Of a DNA stretch of 45,834 bases, positions 23,426 to 32,435 are shown one piece after another. The DNA is from Candidatus Rokuibacteriota bacterium (GTDB lineage: Bacteria; Methylomirabilota; Methylomirabilia; Rokubacteriales; CSP1-6), in NCBI GenBank assembly GCA_016209635.1, contig JACQWC010000127.1, forward strand, positions 1-45,834, given 5' to 3'. Both the position numbers and the translations under genes were made by a program. The notes beneath the pieces were generated by a model. That model searched no databases and was not told the origin of the DNA. It saw nothing but the letters and a program-made list of their open reading frames with translations. Numbering within the stretch: position 1 is the stretch's first letter; each line of letters opens with the position of its first letter.

Positions 23426-24532
23426 TCACCGCCCGGCAAGCAGGTCGTCCGCGAGGAGGAAGAGGCTCGCACCGTCCCGCGCCCGATCGCCGAGCGACGC
23501 CCAGAACGACCCGGGGCCGGTGTGCTGGAACGTGCGCAGGATGGCGAGGCGGGCTCGCCCGCCGGCGGCCTCGGCCAGGCGCAGGCTCTCGGTGAACGGG
23601 ATCGAGTCGTCGGCGATCCCGTGAGCGATCAGGACCCGCCCCGGGAGCCGGGCAACGAGGGGAAGGGGCGAGAGGCGATCGATCGCGTCGCGGGCTCCCC
23701 GCGGGAGCCCCGCGAGGAGTGGAGCCACGGCGGCCTCCCGGTCATTGAGGACCAGGGCCAGGACGCTCTGGCCCTCCGCGCCGAGGGAGGCGGTGGGCGG
23801 CTCGGCCGACGGGCTCGCGAGCTTCGCCTCGGCGATCGACGCGAGGCGGTCGCGGTCCCGCGCGTCCGTCACGAACGGGACCAGCAGGGCGAGGAGCTTC
23901 CAGCGGTTGTACGCCTCCTGGCGCTCCACCCAGCGACGGTCGCCAAAGGCATGGACGCCGGTCGTCAGGAACGCGACGACGTGGCGGAGATCGGCGTAGC
24001 CACCGAAGCTCCCCACGAGGCGGAGGTCCGGGACGCCGGCGGCGGCCACGAGCGCCGGCCCCGCGCCGAAGCTGAACCCTGCGATCCCCACGGGCCCGGC
24101 GACCCTTCCGAGGTAGTGGAGCGCCGCGGCGATCTCCTCGACTTCCCGGCCGCTCAGCCTGAACGCCGCGAGGCTTTCGAAGTGCGGCACGAGCACGAGC
24201 GTTCCGTGGCCGGCAAGGAGGCGGGCGAGGCGCACCAGCTCGGGGTGACGACCACCGGCGCGCGACAGACCGTGGACCAGGAGGAGCGAGGCCCGCGGCT
24301 TCGCCGGTCGGTAGAGGTCGGCGGTGAGCGTGGCGCCCGCCGCGGGGATCCGGACCTCGTCGCGGACCGGGTCCCGGGAGCGCGCGACGGGCCAGCCCTC
24401 GGTTGCGGGGAACGCGAGGGCGAGCGAGAACGCGACGGGCGACCAGAAGCGGAGTCCCAGGACGAGAACCACGAGCGCTGCGAGGCCGGCGAGCGCGAGG
24501 GAGGCGGGAGGACGCCTGCCGGCTCGGCTCAG
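23426..24532 (-). CDS. Membrane-anchored alpha/beta hydrolase
   Basis: About 368 residues. A hydrophobic N-terminal segment (SLALAGLAALVVLVLGLRFW) is a signal anchor, placing the enzyme in the periplasm. The oxyanion strand is SLLLVHGLSRAGG, the nucleophile elbow is GFSFGAG (Ser), the acid is in HGIADDSIPF and the catalytic His in FQHTGPGSF. The substrate is unknown; it resembles dienelactone hydrolase-type enzymes. No ATG or GTG lies near the expected start. A CTG at 24530-24532 overlaps the preceding stop (CTGA), in line with the coupled style of this region, so the start is tentative. Confidence 0.72.
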   Translation of the reverse strand: MSRAGRRPPASLALAGLAALVVLVLGLRFWSPVAFSLALAFPATEGWPVARSRDPVRDEVRIPAAGATLTADLYRPAKPRASLLLVHGLSRAGGRHPELVRLARLLAGHGTLVLVPHFESLAAFRLSGREVEEIAAALHYLGRVAGPVGIAGFSFGAGPALVAAAGVPDLRLVGSFGGYADLRHVVAFLTTGVHAFGDRRWVERQEAYNRWKLLALLVPFVTDARDRDRLASIAEAKLASPSAEPPTASLGAEGQSVLALVLNDREAAVAPLLAGLPRGARDAIDRLSPLPLVARLPGRVLIAHGIADDSIPFTESLRLAEAAGGRARLAILRTFQHTGPGSFWASLGDRARDGASLFLLADDLLAGR

Positions 24533-25902
24533 GATCGGTCGACCGGGTAGCCGGCCTTGAGCCAGGCGGTCATGCCCCCGCTCACGTTGTGCCAGCCGCC
24601 GAGCCCCTGGCGCTTGAGCGCGCTGATCACTGTGCTCGAGCGGAGCCCGCCGGCGCAGAGCACGGCCTTCGGGCGATCGGCCGGCAGCTCCTGCCACCGG
24701 CTTGTCGCCTCGAGCATCGGGAGGTGGAGGGCGCCCTCGATGTGCCCCTCCAGCCACTCGAAGGGCTCCCGCACGTCGACGACGACGACGTCCCGGTGCT
24801 GCTCGAGCCATCCGGCGAGATCGTGCACCGTGATCTGCTCGACGGTCTCCGTCGGGAGGCCCTCGCTCCGCCAGTCGATCATCCCCCACTCGAGATGCCC
24901 GACCACCTCGTCGACGCCCACGCGCGCGAGCCCCTCGCGCGCGCGCTCGAGGTCCGAGGGCCCGGCCGCCACGAGCAGCACGGCGGCGCCGCGCGGGACG
25001 AACCAGCCGACGCGGTCGGCGAACTGCGGGCTCTCGATCCAGACGTTGATCGCGCCGGGAACGTGTCCCTCACCGTAGGTCCCGGGATCGCGGATGTCGA
25101 CGACGCACCCGCCGTCCCGCACGGCCTCCCACGCCTCGCGCGCGGCGTACGGCCGCGGCTTCGCGGCCTGGAGCGGGATGAGCCCGCGGTTCTTGGCGAC
25201 GATGGTCTCGAACGAGGGCGGCTTCGGGGGAAGCCCGTCCATGAGCGCCTCGACGAACGCGGCGCGCTCGGTGAAGCGGAGCGCCGGGTTGAAGCGACGC
25301 TCGAACCCGATCGTGGACCCCGCCTTGGACGACATCGCGCGCCCGCAGAGGGAGCCCGACCCGTGCGCCGGATAGACTTCCACGCTGTCGTCGAGCGGGA
25401 GCAGGACGCGCGACAGGCTCTCGTACATCTCCTCGGCGGCGCGCGCGCCGCCGAAGTCGGGCCGGCCGACGGCGCCGACGAAGAGCGTGTCGCCGGTGAG
25501 GATGAACCACGGATCCCGTCCCCTCGCGAGGTCCGTCACGAGGAGACAGACGCTGTCGGGGGTGTGGCCCGGCGTGTGGAGCACCTTGAGGTGGACGCTG
25601 CCGATCCGGATCTCGTCGCCGTCCTGGATGGCGACGTGATCGAACGCGGCGTCGGCCGAGTGGTGGAGGAGGATGGCCGCCCCCGTGGCCGCCCCGAGGT
25701 CGCGGTTGCCGGAGATGTGGTCGGCATGGGTGTGGGTCTCCGCGATCCGCGTGATCGTGAGACCCTTCTTCCTGGCGACGCGCAGGTACTCGTGTACGCG
25801 GTCGCGCCCCGGGTCCACGACGACCGCCTCGCCCGCCTGGCCGCAGCCGATCAGATACGAGAGACAGCCAGAGTCCTCGTTGAGGAACTGCTGGAAGATC
25901 AT
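24529..25902 (-). CDS. Metallo-beta-lactamase fold hydrolase fused to two rhodanese domains
   Basis: A 457-residue cytoplasmic protein. Residues about 1-230 are a persulfide dioxygenase/glyoxalase II-like domain with the metal motif THTHADH, HTPGHT and the acidic ligand in ILTGDTLF. Two rhodanese domains follow (about 260-355 and 365-457). The first lacks the active Cys (VAAGPSD), the second has it (VLCAGGLRSS), so only the second can carry a persulfide. The family (ETHE1-like fusions) oxidises glutathione or protein persulfides in sulfide detoxification. It precedes the hydrolase gene with overlapping ends. Confidence 0.92.
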   Translation of the reverse strand: MIFQQFLNEDSGCLSYLIGCGQAGEAVVVDPGRDRVHEYLRVARKKGLTITRIAETHTHADHISGNRDLGAATGAAILLHHSADAAFDHVAIQDGDEIRIGSVHLKVLHTPGHTPDSVCLLVTDLARGRDPWFILTGDTLFVGAVGRPDFGGARAAEEMYESLSRVLLPLDDSVEVYPAHGSGSLCGRAMSSKAGSTIGFERRFNPALRFTERAAFVEALMDGLPPKPPSFETIVAKNRGLIPLQAAKPRPYAAREAWEAVRDGGCVVDIRDPGTYGEGHVPGAINVWIESPQFADRVGWFVPRGAAVLLVAAGPSDLERAREGLARVGVDEVVGHLEWGMIDWRSEGLPTETVEQITVHDLAGWLEQHRDVVVVDVREPFEWLEGHIEGALHLPMLEATSRWQELPADRPKAVLCAGGLRSSTVISALKRQGLGGWHNVSGGMTAWLKAGYPVDRS

Positions 25903-25958
25903 CGCCCCTCCTCCCCGGCCCCTATTCTAACGGCGAACGGAGTCGCGGGCGACGGGCG

Positions 25959-26636
25959 CTATTCCCTCTCGACCACGAGGACGGGATAGCCGCGCGCGGC
26001 CAGTCGCTCGGCGGCAACCCTGGCGCTCCCCCGCTCGGGGAAGCTGCCCACCTGCACGCGGTAGTAGGTATCCCCGCCGACCCGGCGCGGGTTCACGGAC
26101 ACCGAGTCGCCGTTCCGGGCCACCTCGCCGCGGAGCGCCTCGGCCTTGGCGCGGTCGCTGAACGAGCCCACCTGGACGGTGTAGCCTCCGCCCGCCCTCG
26201 GGGTCCCGTCCCCCGGCAGCGCGATGACCCGGATCCGCACCGGGACCACGCCGGGGCCGACGGCCTCGAGGAGACGCGCCGCGGCGTACGAGAGGTCGAG
26301 GATGCGACCGGCCACGAACGGCCCGCGATCGTTCACGCGGACCTCGACCGACCGCTCGTTCTTGAGGTTGGTGACGAGCACGGACGTCCCGAGGGGCAGC
26401 GTCGGGTGAGCGGCGGTGAGCTGGTGCATGTCGTACACCTCGCCGCTCGAGGTGCGCCGACCGTGATACGGGGAGCCGTACCAGGAGGCATCACCGGTCT
26501 GCTCGGCGCCGATCTGGACCGCCGGCGCCGGTGGCGCCGTCGGCGGCGCGGTCACGCGCGGCGCTGCGCACCCCGCCGCGACGAGAACGAGGAGCGCCCA
26601 ACCGGGCGCGCGGGAACGGTGGATCGTGTCACGCAC
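25959..26636 (-). CDS. rlpA: RlpA-like septal lipoprotein with SPOR domain
   Basis: A 225-residue lipoprotein. The lipobox LVAAGC is followed by a Pro/Ala-rich linker. Residues about 45-130 form the double-psi beta-barrel (GDASWYGSPYHGRRTSSGEVYDMHQLTAAHPTLPLG as separate segments; VRVNDRGPFV), the lytic transglycosylase domain that cleaves denuded peptidoglycan. Residues about 150-225 are a SPOR domain (YTVQVGSFSDRAKAEAL) that binds septal glycan. The GTG at 26634-26636 is chosen because it gives a compact signal peptide; an upstream ATG at 26651 is possible. Confidence 0.9.
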   Translation of the reverse strand: MRDTIHRSRAPGWALLVLVAAGCAAPRVTAPPTAPPAPAVQIGAEQTGDASWYGSPYHGRRTSSGEVYDMHQLTAAHPTLPLGTSVLVTNLKNERSVEVRVNDRGPFVAGRILDLSYAAARLLEAVGPGVVPVRIRVIALPGDGTPRAGGGYTVQVGSFSDRAKAEALRGEVARNGDSVSVNPRRVGGDTYYRVQVGSFPERGSARVAAERLAARGYPVLVVERE

Positions 26637-26688
26637 TCCCTCATCGTACAATCGCGGCCCCGTTCCACGGAAAATGTGCGGTGGGGGG

Positions 26689-27030
26689 TTACGTCGGCTC
26701 CGGCGGCTTCGCCGCGGCGGGACGCTGGTGCGCGAAGGGGCTCGCCTTGGACCCCCCGCCGAGCTTCTCGCTCACCGGCTGGACGACCTCCGTCATCCTC
26801 TTGAACGTCTCGGCCAGCTCGTCCCGCTCGGTCCGGTACTGCTGGTTCTCGAGCCGGAGCTTGGCCAGCTCCTGGTGGAGCTTCTCGCACTCCTGCTCGG
26901 CCGCTTCCGCTCGACCCCGGAGTCCCGCGTGCTGGTCGAGAAGGCCGGGCAACAGCTCGAGCAATTCCTTGCCCTCCTCGATCCAGCGCCCAACGCGCTC
27001 ACGACCCTCTCCGCCTGGTGTCTCGTCCAT
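26689..27030 (-). CDS. Small coiled-coil protein of unknown function
   Basis: A 113-residue protein. Residues about 35-85 are a strong heptad coiled coil (GRAEAAEQECEKLHQELAK, RLENQQYRTERDELAETF). The tail is Pro/Ala-rich. There is no signal or membrane segment. It starts after the next gene upstream by 18 bp and may work with it. I do not recognise a family. Confidence 0.65.
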   Translation of the reverse strand: MDETPGGEGRERVGRWIEEGKELLELLPGLLDQHAGLRGRAEAAEQECEKLHQELAKLRLENQQYRTERDELAETFKRMTEVVQPVSEKLGGGSKASPFAHQRPAAAKPPEPT

Positions 27031-27048
27031 GGTCGTCCTCTCCCGGGT

Positions 27049-28902
27049 CTAGCGACCCGCCTGCGTCTTCGACAGCTTGCCGGAAGGCGCCTGCGCTCTC
27101 CGCCTCACACCCAGCTTGACCTCGTAGGGCTTCTCGTGCACGGAGTCCGGGTTGAAGACCGCGAGCCAGACGCCGTGATACTCCTTGCCCAGCCCCGGCA
27201 GGGAGAGCCCTTCGGCGGGGACCCGGCGCGGCGGAGCCTTCGGATCCGGGACGCCGCCGGACCGCATCGTCAGGAGCCACGCGTTCGCCGACGGCGTCCC
27301 GCCGTCCGTCAGCTTCACCTCGACGACCCGGGCTTCCTTGAGGTCGCTCGTCTCGATGGTCAGGAAGCGGGCCGTCAGGGGACCCGTCGCGATCGAGAAC
27401 TGATGGTCGCCCGTCCGCTGGCGGTCGTCCGTCACCCGGCGGGTCTTCTGCTCGGTATCGCCGATCGTCTCGCTCGGACGGGTGAAGACGCGCGTCTCGG
27501 TGTCGGTCTCATGGATCCGGATGTCCGTCCAGACGCCTTGCCCGGGGAAGGCGTTGAGCAGGATCTCCCGGACGAACTCAGGATACGTGGTCTCGAGCTT
27601 CCCCTCCGACACGAAGTGCGCGTAGAGATGGGACCCGAGCGAGCCACGGTCCCTTCGCGCCGCACTCGTCGCGAGAATCTCGAGCGCCTGGTTGACGAGC
27701 CCCGCCTTCTGCTTCTCGCCGTGCTCGAGCAGGAGGGCGTAGCCGTACGAGAGGAGCCCGTCCTCGTACTCGCCGCTTCTCTGGATGGGGACGCTCAGGA
27801 CGTACGGGTACTTCATGAGCTCTTCCTTGACCGCGTCGGCGAAGGAGAGCCGCCTCGACTTGAGGCCGCTCCAGGAGGCGCTCGCCGCGAGCCACCACTG
27901 CGCCGTCTCGTCCAGCTCGAGCGGCGCCCCCTCCTCTTCCTCCTCGGCCGGCGGCGGCGCGGGCGGCTCCTCGATGGGCGGCGCCTCGAGGACGGGCGCG
28001 ACCGCGATCTCCCGAGCCGCTTCGGGCTGGACAGGGGCCTCCATGACCAGCTCGAGCCGTGGCTCCTCGACCTCGGCCGGGAGGACGGGCGCCGCCGCCG
28101 GGCTCTCGAGCATCACGGGTTCGGGCTCGACGGCGGCCTCCTCGACGACGGGCTCCCGTACCATCTCGAGCACCGGCTCGACGGCGATGGCGGCGACCGG
28201 TTCTTCTTCGGTGCTTGGGCCCGGGGGCGGCTCGTCGGCAGTGGACGGGGGGGACTCCGAGGGGATGTAGAGCTTCCCGCGCGAGACCGCGACGGCGAGC
28301 TGGCGGCCGAAGGCCTGGGTGACGGCATCCTCCAGCCCGCCCCACCGCTCGTCGTCGATGGTCCCGCCATCGACCATCGTGAGGAAGTCCGCGAAGACGC
28401 GGATGCCGTCGGCGATGGTGTTCGTCTCCCGCTCCACGTCCTGGCCCGGCGACTCGACGACGGTCTGCCGCAGCTCGCGGGCCTTGGCCTGACACAGGGC
28501 GAGAGGCGGAAAGCCGGGATCGTCGCGGTGCTCGACGCCGAGGACGCGATCGAGGATCTTGAACGCGCCCTGACGGACGCTCTCAAGCGCCGCCCGCCGC
28601 TCCTCGGCCTCGACGGCCTCGCCGACCGCCCGGAGCACGGGCAGGAGGTCGCTGAGGCAGGCGATCCCGTCGGTGGTCTCGGGCTGCCCGATGCGCCACT
28701 CGGTGGCCACCTCCGCCACCTGCGCGCGGAGACCCTCGAACTCCTCGCGGCAGGCGGCGAGCGCATCGACGAGCGTTTCGGGAGGTGGGGTGCCGGCCTC
28801 GGCCAGCTCGCGGGCAGCCTCGGCGACCTCGCCGCCGAGATGGGAGAACCGCTCTCCCAGGGCGGCGAGCTGCCGGAGCAGATCGGTGTGGCTTCGAGTC
28901 AT
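27049..28902 (-). CDS. Large uncharacterised protein with acidic proline-rich linker
   Basis: A 617-residue protein with no signal peptide. Residues about 1-230 are helical (LLRQLAALGERFSHLGGEVA). Residues about 230-330 are a low-complexity linker of Glu, Pro, Val and Ala. From about 340 to the end is a folded region (AQWWLAASASWSGLKSRRL ... TYPEFVREILLNAFPGQGV ... EYHGVWLAVFNPDSV). I recognise no domain. The ATG at 28900-28902 is chosen because the longer frame upstream is non-coding in character. It lies in a block of three unknown genes with the coiled-coil protein downstream. Confidence 0.7.
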   Translation of the reverse strand: MTRSHTDLLRQLAALGERFSHLGGEVAEAARELAEAGTPPPETLVDALAACREEFEGLRAQVAEVATEWRIGQPETTDGIACLSDLLPVLRAVGEAVEAEERRAALESVRQGAFKILDRVLGVEHRDDPGFPPLALCQAKARELRQTVVESPGQDVERETNTIADGIRVFADFLTMVDGGTIDDERWGGLEDAVTQAFGRQLAVAVSRGKLYIPSESPPSTADEPPPGPSTEEEPVAAIAVEPVLEMVREPVVEEAAVEPEPVMLESPAAAPVLPAEVEEPRLELVMEAPVQPEAAREIAVAPVLEAPPIEEPPAPPPAEEEEEGAPLELDETAQWWLAASASWSGLKSRRLSFADAVKEELMKYPYVLSVPIQRSGEYEDGLLSYGYALLLEHGEKQKAGLVNQALEILATSAARRDRGSLGSHLYAHFVSEGKLETTYPEFVREILLNAFPGQGVWTDIRIHETDTETRVFTRPSETIGDTEQKTRRVTDDRQRTGDHQFSIATGPLTARFLTIETSDLKEARVVEVKLTDGGTPSANAWLLTMRSGGVPDPKAPPRRVPAEGLSLPGLGKEYHGVWLAVFNPDSVHEKPYEVKLGVRRRAQAPSGKLSKTQAGR

Positions 28903-29113
28903 ATGGAACCGGCAGCCCCCATTCCAGACCTCGTGCCGGGAAACGCGACGCTGGCGGCTTTGGCCCGTCGGTCGAAGCGGGATTCTGGGTGCGAACCTCA
29001 GGGAGGCGATGTGATGCGAGCCCGGGCTGCTCCCGTCTCGGACCTCCGACCTCAGCGCACCCAGGGATAGTAGGCCCACCGGGGCACACCGTCAAGGCTC
29101 CGATGCCGGGCGG

Positions 29114-30058
29114 CTACTGGCGCTCGACCTGGAGCCCCGCCGTCGTCACGAGAACGGCGGCGTGGCCGGCGCGCCTCAGCGTGTCGGCCAAACGCTGGCT
29201 CTCGAGGAAGGCCGGAATCTCCTCGTCCGCGTGGCGCGCCAGGAACTCCTCGACCAGGACGACCTGGTGCACGAGCTGGCCGGCCGCGTCCAGCACGTGG
29301 AAGACCTGCGCGGGGCGGCTCGCCTCGTAGAAGTCATGGACCGTGCAGAGCGGGAACGCGGCCTGGAGGTACTCCCGGACCGGCCGCATCTTCGCGGCGG
29401 CGAACGTCGTCTCGGCCTGCTTCAGGAACTTCCGCCACTGACGGGAGAGGTCGCTGCCCTCGCCGAGGTGGGGCGCCTTCACCGGGCCCACCGTGACGGG
29501 CGCGGGCTGCCGGGGCGCTACGGTCGCCGTCGCGACGGCGGGAGGCGGAGCCTCGGCCTTCGGCGCCGGGACGGGGACGGGGGGCGTCGGTCGCGCCGGC
29601 CGCCGGAGACGCTCGACGGGATGAAAGTACACCGCGAAGGTGCCGTTCGATTCGAGGTACCGGAACTCGACGCACTCGACCTCGGGGAAGACCAGGTACT
29701 TGACCTGGCGCAGGAACGACTCCGGCAGGCGCTCGGCCAGGAAGAACACGCGCGGCGCCCAGCCCGGCTCGATGCGCGCCATCGGATAGCGCCGCCGCAC
29801 GGCGTCCGGGTGATCGAGGCACCACGCGTAGGCCTCGAGCATCTTGAGGAGCATGTCGGCGCCGGCGGTGACGCCGAGCTCGACGAGCACCAGGACGTTT
29901 CCGGCGTCGATCCCGACGAGGTCGACCGCGGTGTCACCCAGGAGGAGGTTCGCGTCGAGGATCTTGAGGCCCGGCTCGATCGATTCGGCATGGGCCGCAA
30001 CCAGCTTCTCGAGCGTCTTCGAGCTGTCGAGCTCCGCCTTCTTCCAGTTGAGCGGCAT
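29114..30058 (-). CDS. Uncharacterised protein with a possible degenerate PD-(D/E)xK nuclease-like domain
   Basis: A 314-residue protein. In the N-terminal half, LKILDANLLLGDTAVDLVGIDAGNVLVLVELG resembles the core of NucS/RecB-like nucleases, where Asp and a (D/E)xK pair bind metal, but the Lys is absent (VELGV), so catalysis is doubtful. A Pro/Ala linker lies near 180-215. The C-terminal part (about 225-314) is a second small domain (WRKFLKQAETTFAAAKMRP ... FHVLDAAGQLVHQVVLVEEF). The ATG 30056-30058 (MPLNWKKAEL) is preferred. It lies 211 bp upstream of the large unknown gene; that gap (28903-29113) shows nothing clear. Confidence 0.55.
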   Translation of the reverse strand: MPLNWKKAELDSSKTLEKLVAAHAESIEPGLKILDANLLLGDTAVDLVGIDAGNVLVLVELGVTAGADMLLKMLEAYAWCLDHPDAVRRRYPMARIEPGWAPRVFFLAERLPESFLRQVKYLVFPEVECVEFRYLESNGTFAVYFHPVERLRRPARPTPPVPVPAPKAEAPPPAVATATVAPRQPAPVTVGPVKAPHLGEGSDLSRQWRKFLKQAETTFAAAKMRPVREYLQAAFPLCTVHDFYEASRPAQVFHVLDAAGQLVHQVVLVEEFLARHADEEIPAFLESQRLADTLRRAGHAAVLVTTAGLQVERQ

Positions 30059-30220
30059 CACCGGCTCCCGTCGAGCCTCCCCTGCGCGGACTGCGAGGGT
30101 CAGCACCGAGCGGGAGCAAGTCTCGAGCCAGGCCGACCGGCCGGATCCACGGAGTAAAGTCGAGGACTTGAGCCGCAGGGACGCCAGGCGCCGCGTCAGG
30201 GAATTGACAGGTCTCACCCG

Positions 30221-30241
30221 CCCCTGACGCCGCGTCAGGGG
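30221..30241. terminator. Hairpin over the stop codon of the acyl-CoA synthetase gene
   Basis: CCCCTGAC-GCCGC-GTCAGGGG gives an 8-bp perfect stem and a 5-nt loop (the arms extend to 10 bp as a near-perfect palindrome). It straddles the synthetase TGA (30235-30237). There is no U-run, so an intrinsic terminator is unproven. The 12-mer GCCGCGTCAGGG also occurs at 30190-30201. The rest of 30059-30220 shows no gene. Confidence 0.4.
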
Positions 30242-32433
30242 GACGGGGCGAGCGTGGCGCGCGCGTCCACGGCGATCGCGCCCGACCGGCCGACCGTCAG
30301 GGGGTTCAGCTCGATCTCCGCGAGATCGGGAAGGTCCACGACGAGCTGGGCGAAGCGCCAGATCGTCTCCGCGAGCGCCGCCCGGTCCACGGGCGCCCCG
30401 CCCCGCGCGCCGCGGAGCACCGGCGCCATGCGCAGCTCGTCCAGCATCGCGAGCGCCTCCCCACGCGCCAGCGGCGCGAGGCGCGCCGCCGTGTCGCGCA
30501 GGACCTCGACGTAGATGCCGCCGAATCCGACGACGATCACGGGACCGAACTGCGGGTCGCGTACGGCGCCGAGGAGCAGCTCCACGCCCGGCTCGACCAT
30601 CGGCTGGAGCAGGAAGCCCTCGACACGGGCGTCGGGCCGCTCGCCGCGGACCCTCGCGAGCATCGTCGCCGCCGCCTCGCGCACCTCCTCGCGGGACTCG
30701 AGCCCGAGCCGGACCCCGCCCATCTCCGTCTTATGCGTGAGGTCGGGCGAAACGAGCTTCAGTGCGACTGGGAAGCCGATGAGCGCGGCGACCGCCGCGG
30801 CCTCCTCCGGCGCGCTCGCCCGCCGCGCGGCGGCGACGCGGATCCCGTAGGTCTCGAGGAGGGGCTGGAGGTCGAGGAGGCCGAGCTGCCGGCGGCTCGA
30901 TTGGAACGCCGCCAGGAGGGGACCCGCTCCGGGACTCGAAACAACACTCGCCCGGAACGGGTCCCCTCCTGGCGGCGCGGCAAGGGTGTCACGGCGCTCG
31001 GCCTGGACGACACTCGCCCGGAACGGGCCCCCGCCTGGCGGCGCGGCAAGGGAGCGACGGCGGTCGGCAAGCAGTGCCATGCCGCTCAGCGCCGCGACGG
31101 CGCGCTCGGGGAACGGATAGCAGGGGACGCCGCCCTCCTCGAGCGCCGCCGCACCGGGCGCCACGCGCGGGCCGCCCACGAGCGCGGCCGCGATCGGGAT
31201 GGTCCAGTCGCGCGTCGCGGCGACGATCGCCCGGGCGACGTTGACGGACTCGGTCCCGGACTGCGCCGTGAGCAGCACGAGCGTGGCGTCGGCCTCCCGG
31301 CTCTCGCCGAGGACGTGCAGCGCATTGCTGAAGCGCGCCGCGTCCGCGTCGCCGACGAGGTCCACGGGGTTCGCCACGCTGGCGGTCGGCGGCAGCACCG
31401 CGCGCAGCCGCCGGGCGACCTCGTCACCGAGCGGGGCCACTGTGAGCCCGGCCTCGCGGGCCGCGTCCGTCGCGACGATCCCGAGCCCGCCGCCGTTGGT
31501 CACCGCCAGGAACCGCCGTCCGCGTGGCAGCGGCTGGCTGGCGAGCGCGCGCGCCAGATCGAACAGCCCCTCGATGCTGCCCGCGCGGACGGCGCCCGCC
31601 TGCCTGACGGCGGCGTCGAAGGCCTGGTCCGACCCGGCGAGGGCGCCCGTGTGGGAGGAGACGGCGCGCGCGCCCTCCGGCGTGCGCCCGGCCTTCAGAA
31701 CGACGACGGGCTTGAGCGGCGAGGCATGGCGGAGGGCCTCGAAGAAGCTCCGCCCGTCGGCCACGCCCTCCAGATAGAGGACGATGACCCGCGTCTCGCC
31801 GTCGTCCGCGGCGGCCCGCAGCACGTCCGTCTCGGTGACGTCCGCCTGGTTCCCGAGGCTCGCGAAGAGCGAGAAGCCCATGCGCCGGTCGCGCGACCAG
31901 TCGAGGATGGCGACCGCGAGCGCGCCCGAGTGCGAGATGAAGGCGATCCCGCCCGGCGACGGCATGCCCGGTGCGAACGTGACGTTGAGCCGGCGGAGCG
32001 GCCTGATCCAGCCGAGACAGTTCGGTCCGAGGACGCGGATCGGCTGGTCTCCGAGCCAGGCGCGCAGCTCGGCCTCGCGCGTCTGGCCCTCGCCCGGGAT
32101 CTCGCGGAAGCCCGCGGAGATCACGACCGCGCCCGGAACGCCGTGCGCGACGCACTCCTTCAACGTGGAGAGGACCTGCGCCGCGTCCACCGCGATCACC
32201 GCGAGATCGATTGGCCCGTCCACCGCGAGGATCGAGGGGACGGCCGGCAGTCCCTGCACGGTCTCGGCCCGCGCGTTGACCGGCACGACGCGGCCCGCGA
32301 AGCCCGCGGACCGCAAGTTCGCGAGCACGCTTCCGCCGACCTTCGAGGGATCGCGCGAGGCGCCGATGACCGCGACGCTCCGGGGATCGAAGAATGGGGC
32401 GAGCGACGCGGCGCCCCGCGCGGGGTGAGGCAT
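30235..32433 (-). CDS. ADP-forming acyl-CoA synthetase (acetate-CoA ligase type)
   Basis: A 732-residue enzyme that interconverts acyl-CoA, ADP and phosphate with free acid, CoA and ATP. Domain 1 (about 10-135) binds CoA (RSVAVIGASRDPSKVGGSV). Domains 2-3 (about 140-450) are succinyl-CoA ligase-like, with the phosphorylated His in SSHTGALAGSD. The ATP-grasp part (about 515-732) has VALKLVSPDLTHKTEMGGV and LAEIELNPLTV. Residues about 453-509, the linker between them, are encoded by a repeat-rich insert (separate entries). The ATG 32431-32433 is chosen, 2 bp after the universal stress gene. Acetate, propionate or larger acids are possible substrates. Confidence 0.92.
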   Translation of the reverse strand: MPHPARGAASLAPFFDPRSVAVIGASRDPSKVGGSVLANLRSAGFAGRVVPVNARAETVQGLPAVPSILAVDGPIDLAVIAVDAAQVLSTLKECVAHGVPGAVVISAGFREIPGEGQTREAELRAWLGDQPIRVLGPNCLGWIRPLRRLNVTFAPGMPSPGGIAFISHSGALAVAILDWSRDRRMGFSLFASLGNQADVTETDVLRAAADDGETRVIVLYLEGVADGRSFFEALRHASPLKPVVVLKAGRTPEGARAVSSHTGALAGSDQAFDAAVRQAGAVRAGSIEGLFDLARALASQPLPRGRRFLAVTNGGGLGIVATDAAREAGLTVAPLGDEVARRLRAVLPPTASVANPVDLVGDADAARFSNALHVLGESREADATLVLLTAQSGTESVNVARAIVAATRDWTIPIAAALVGGPRVAPGAAALEEGGVPCYPFPERAVAALSGMALLADRRRSLAAPPGGGPFRASVVQAERRDTLAAPPGGDPFRASVVSSPGAGPLLAAFQSSRRQLGLLDLQPLLETYGIRVAAARRASAPEEAAAVAALIGFPVALKLVSPDLTHKTEMGGVRLGLESREEVREAAATMLARVRGERPDARVEGFLLQPMVEPGVELLLGAVRDPQFGPVIVVGFGGIYVEVLRDTAARLAPLARGEALAMLDELRMAPVLRGARGGAPVDRAALAETIWRFAQLVVDLPDLAEIELNPLTVGRSGAIAVDARATLAPSP
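30907..30977. repeat. 27-bp inverted repeat inside the acyl-CoA synthetase gene
   Basis: Arms 30907-30933 and 30951-30977 pair at 26 of 27 positions around a 17-nt loop; the outer 20 bp (CGCCGCCAGGAGGGGACCCG and its complement) are perfect. It lies in frame in the linker between the ligase and ATP-grasp domains. It looks like an inserted palindromic element rather than part of the ancestral gene. Confidence 0.85.
30944..31075. repeat. 66-bp in-frame tandem duplication in the same linker
   Basis: Two units, 30944-31009 and 31010-31075. The first 43 bp of each are identical at 41 positions; the remaining 23 bp have diverged. On the coding strand the units give LAAPPGGGPFRASVV and LAAPPGGDPFRASVV, 22 codons apart. 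The first unit contains the right arm of the inverted repeat. Confidence 0.85.
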
Positions 32434-32435
32434 CG

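Noticed and set aside
25070..25510. First rhodanese domain as a Sec or Cys site
   Set aside because: The position has no Cys and no UGA (VAAGPSD); it is an inactive rhodanese domain, as is common in tandem rhodaneses.
29114..30058. Active PD-(D/E)xK nuclease
   Set aside because: The Lys of the ExK motif is absent and similarity is limited to one strand pair, so an active nuclease cannot be claimed.
30200..30230. TTGACA at 30204-30209 on the plus strand as a promoter
   Set aside because: No plausible -10 at the right distance and no plus-strand gene downstream.
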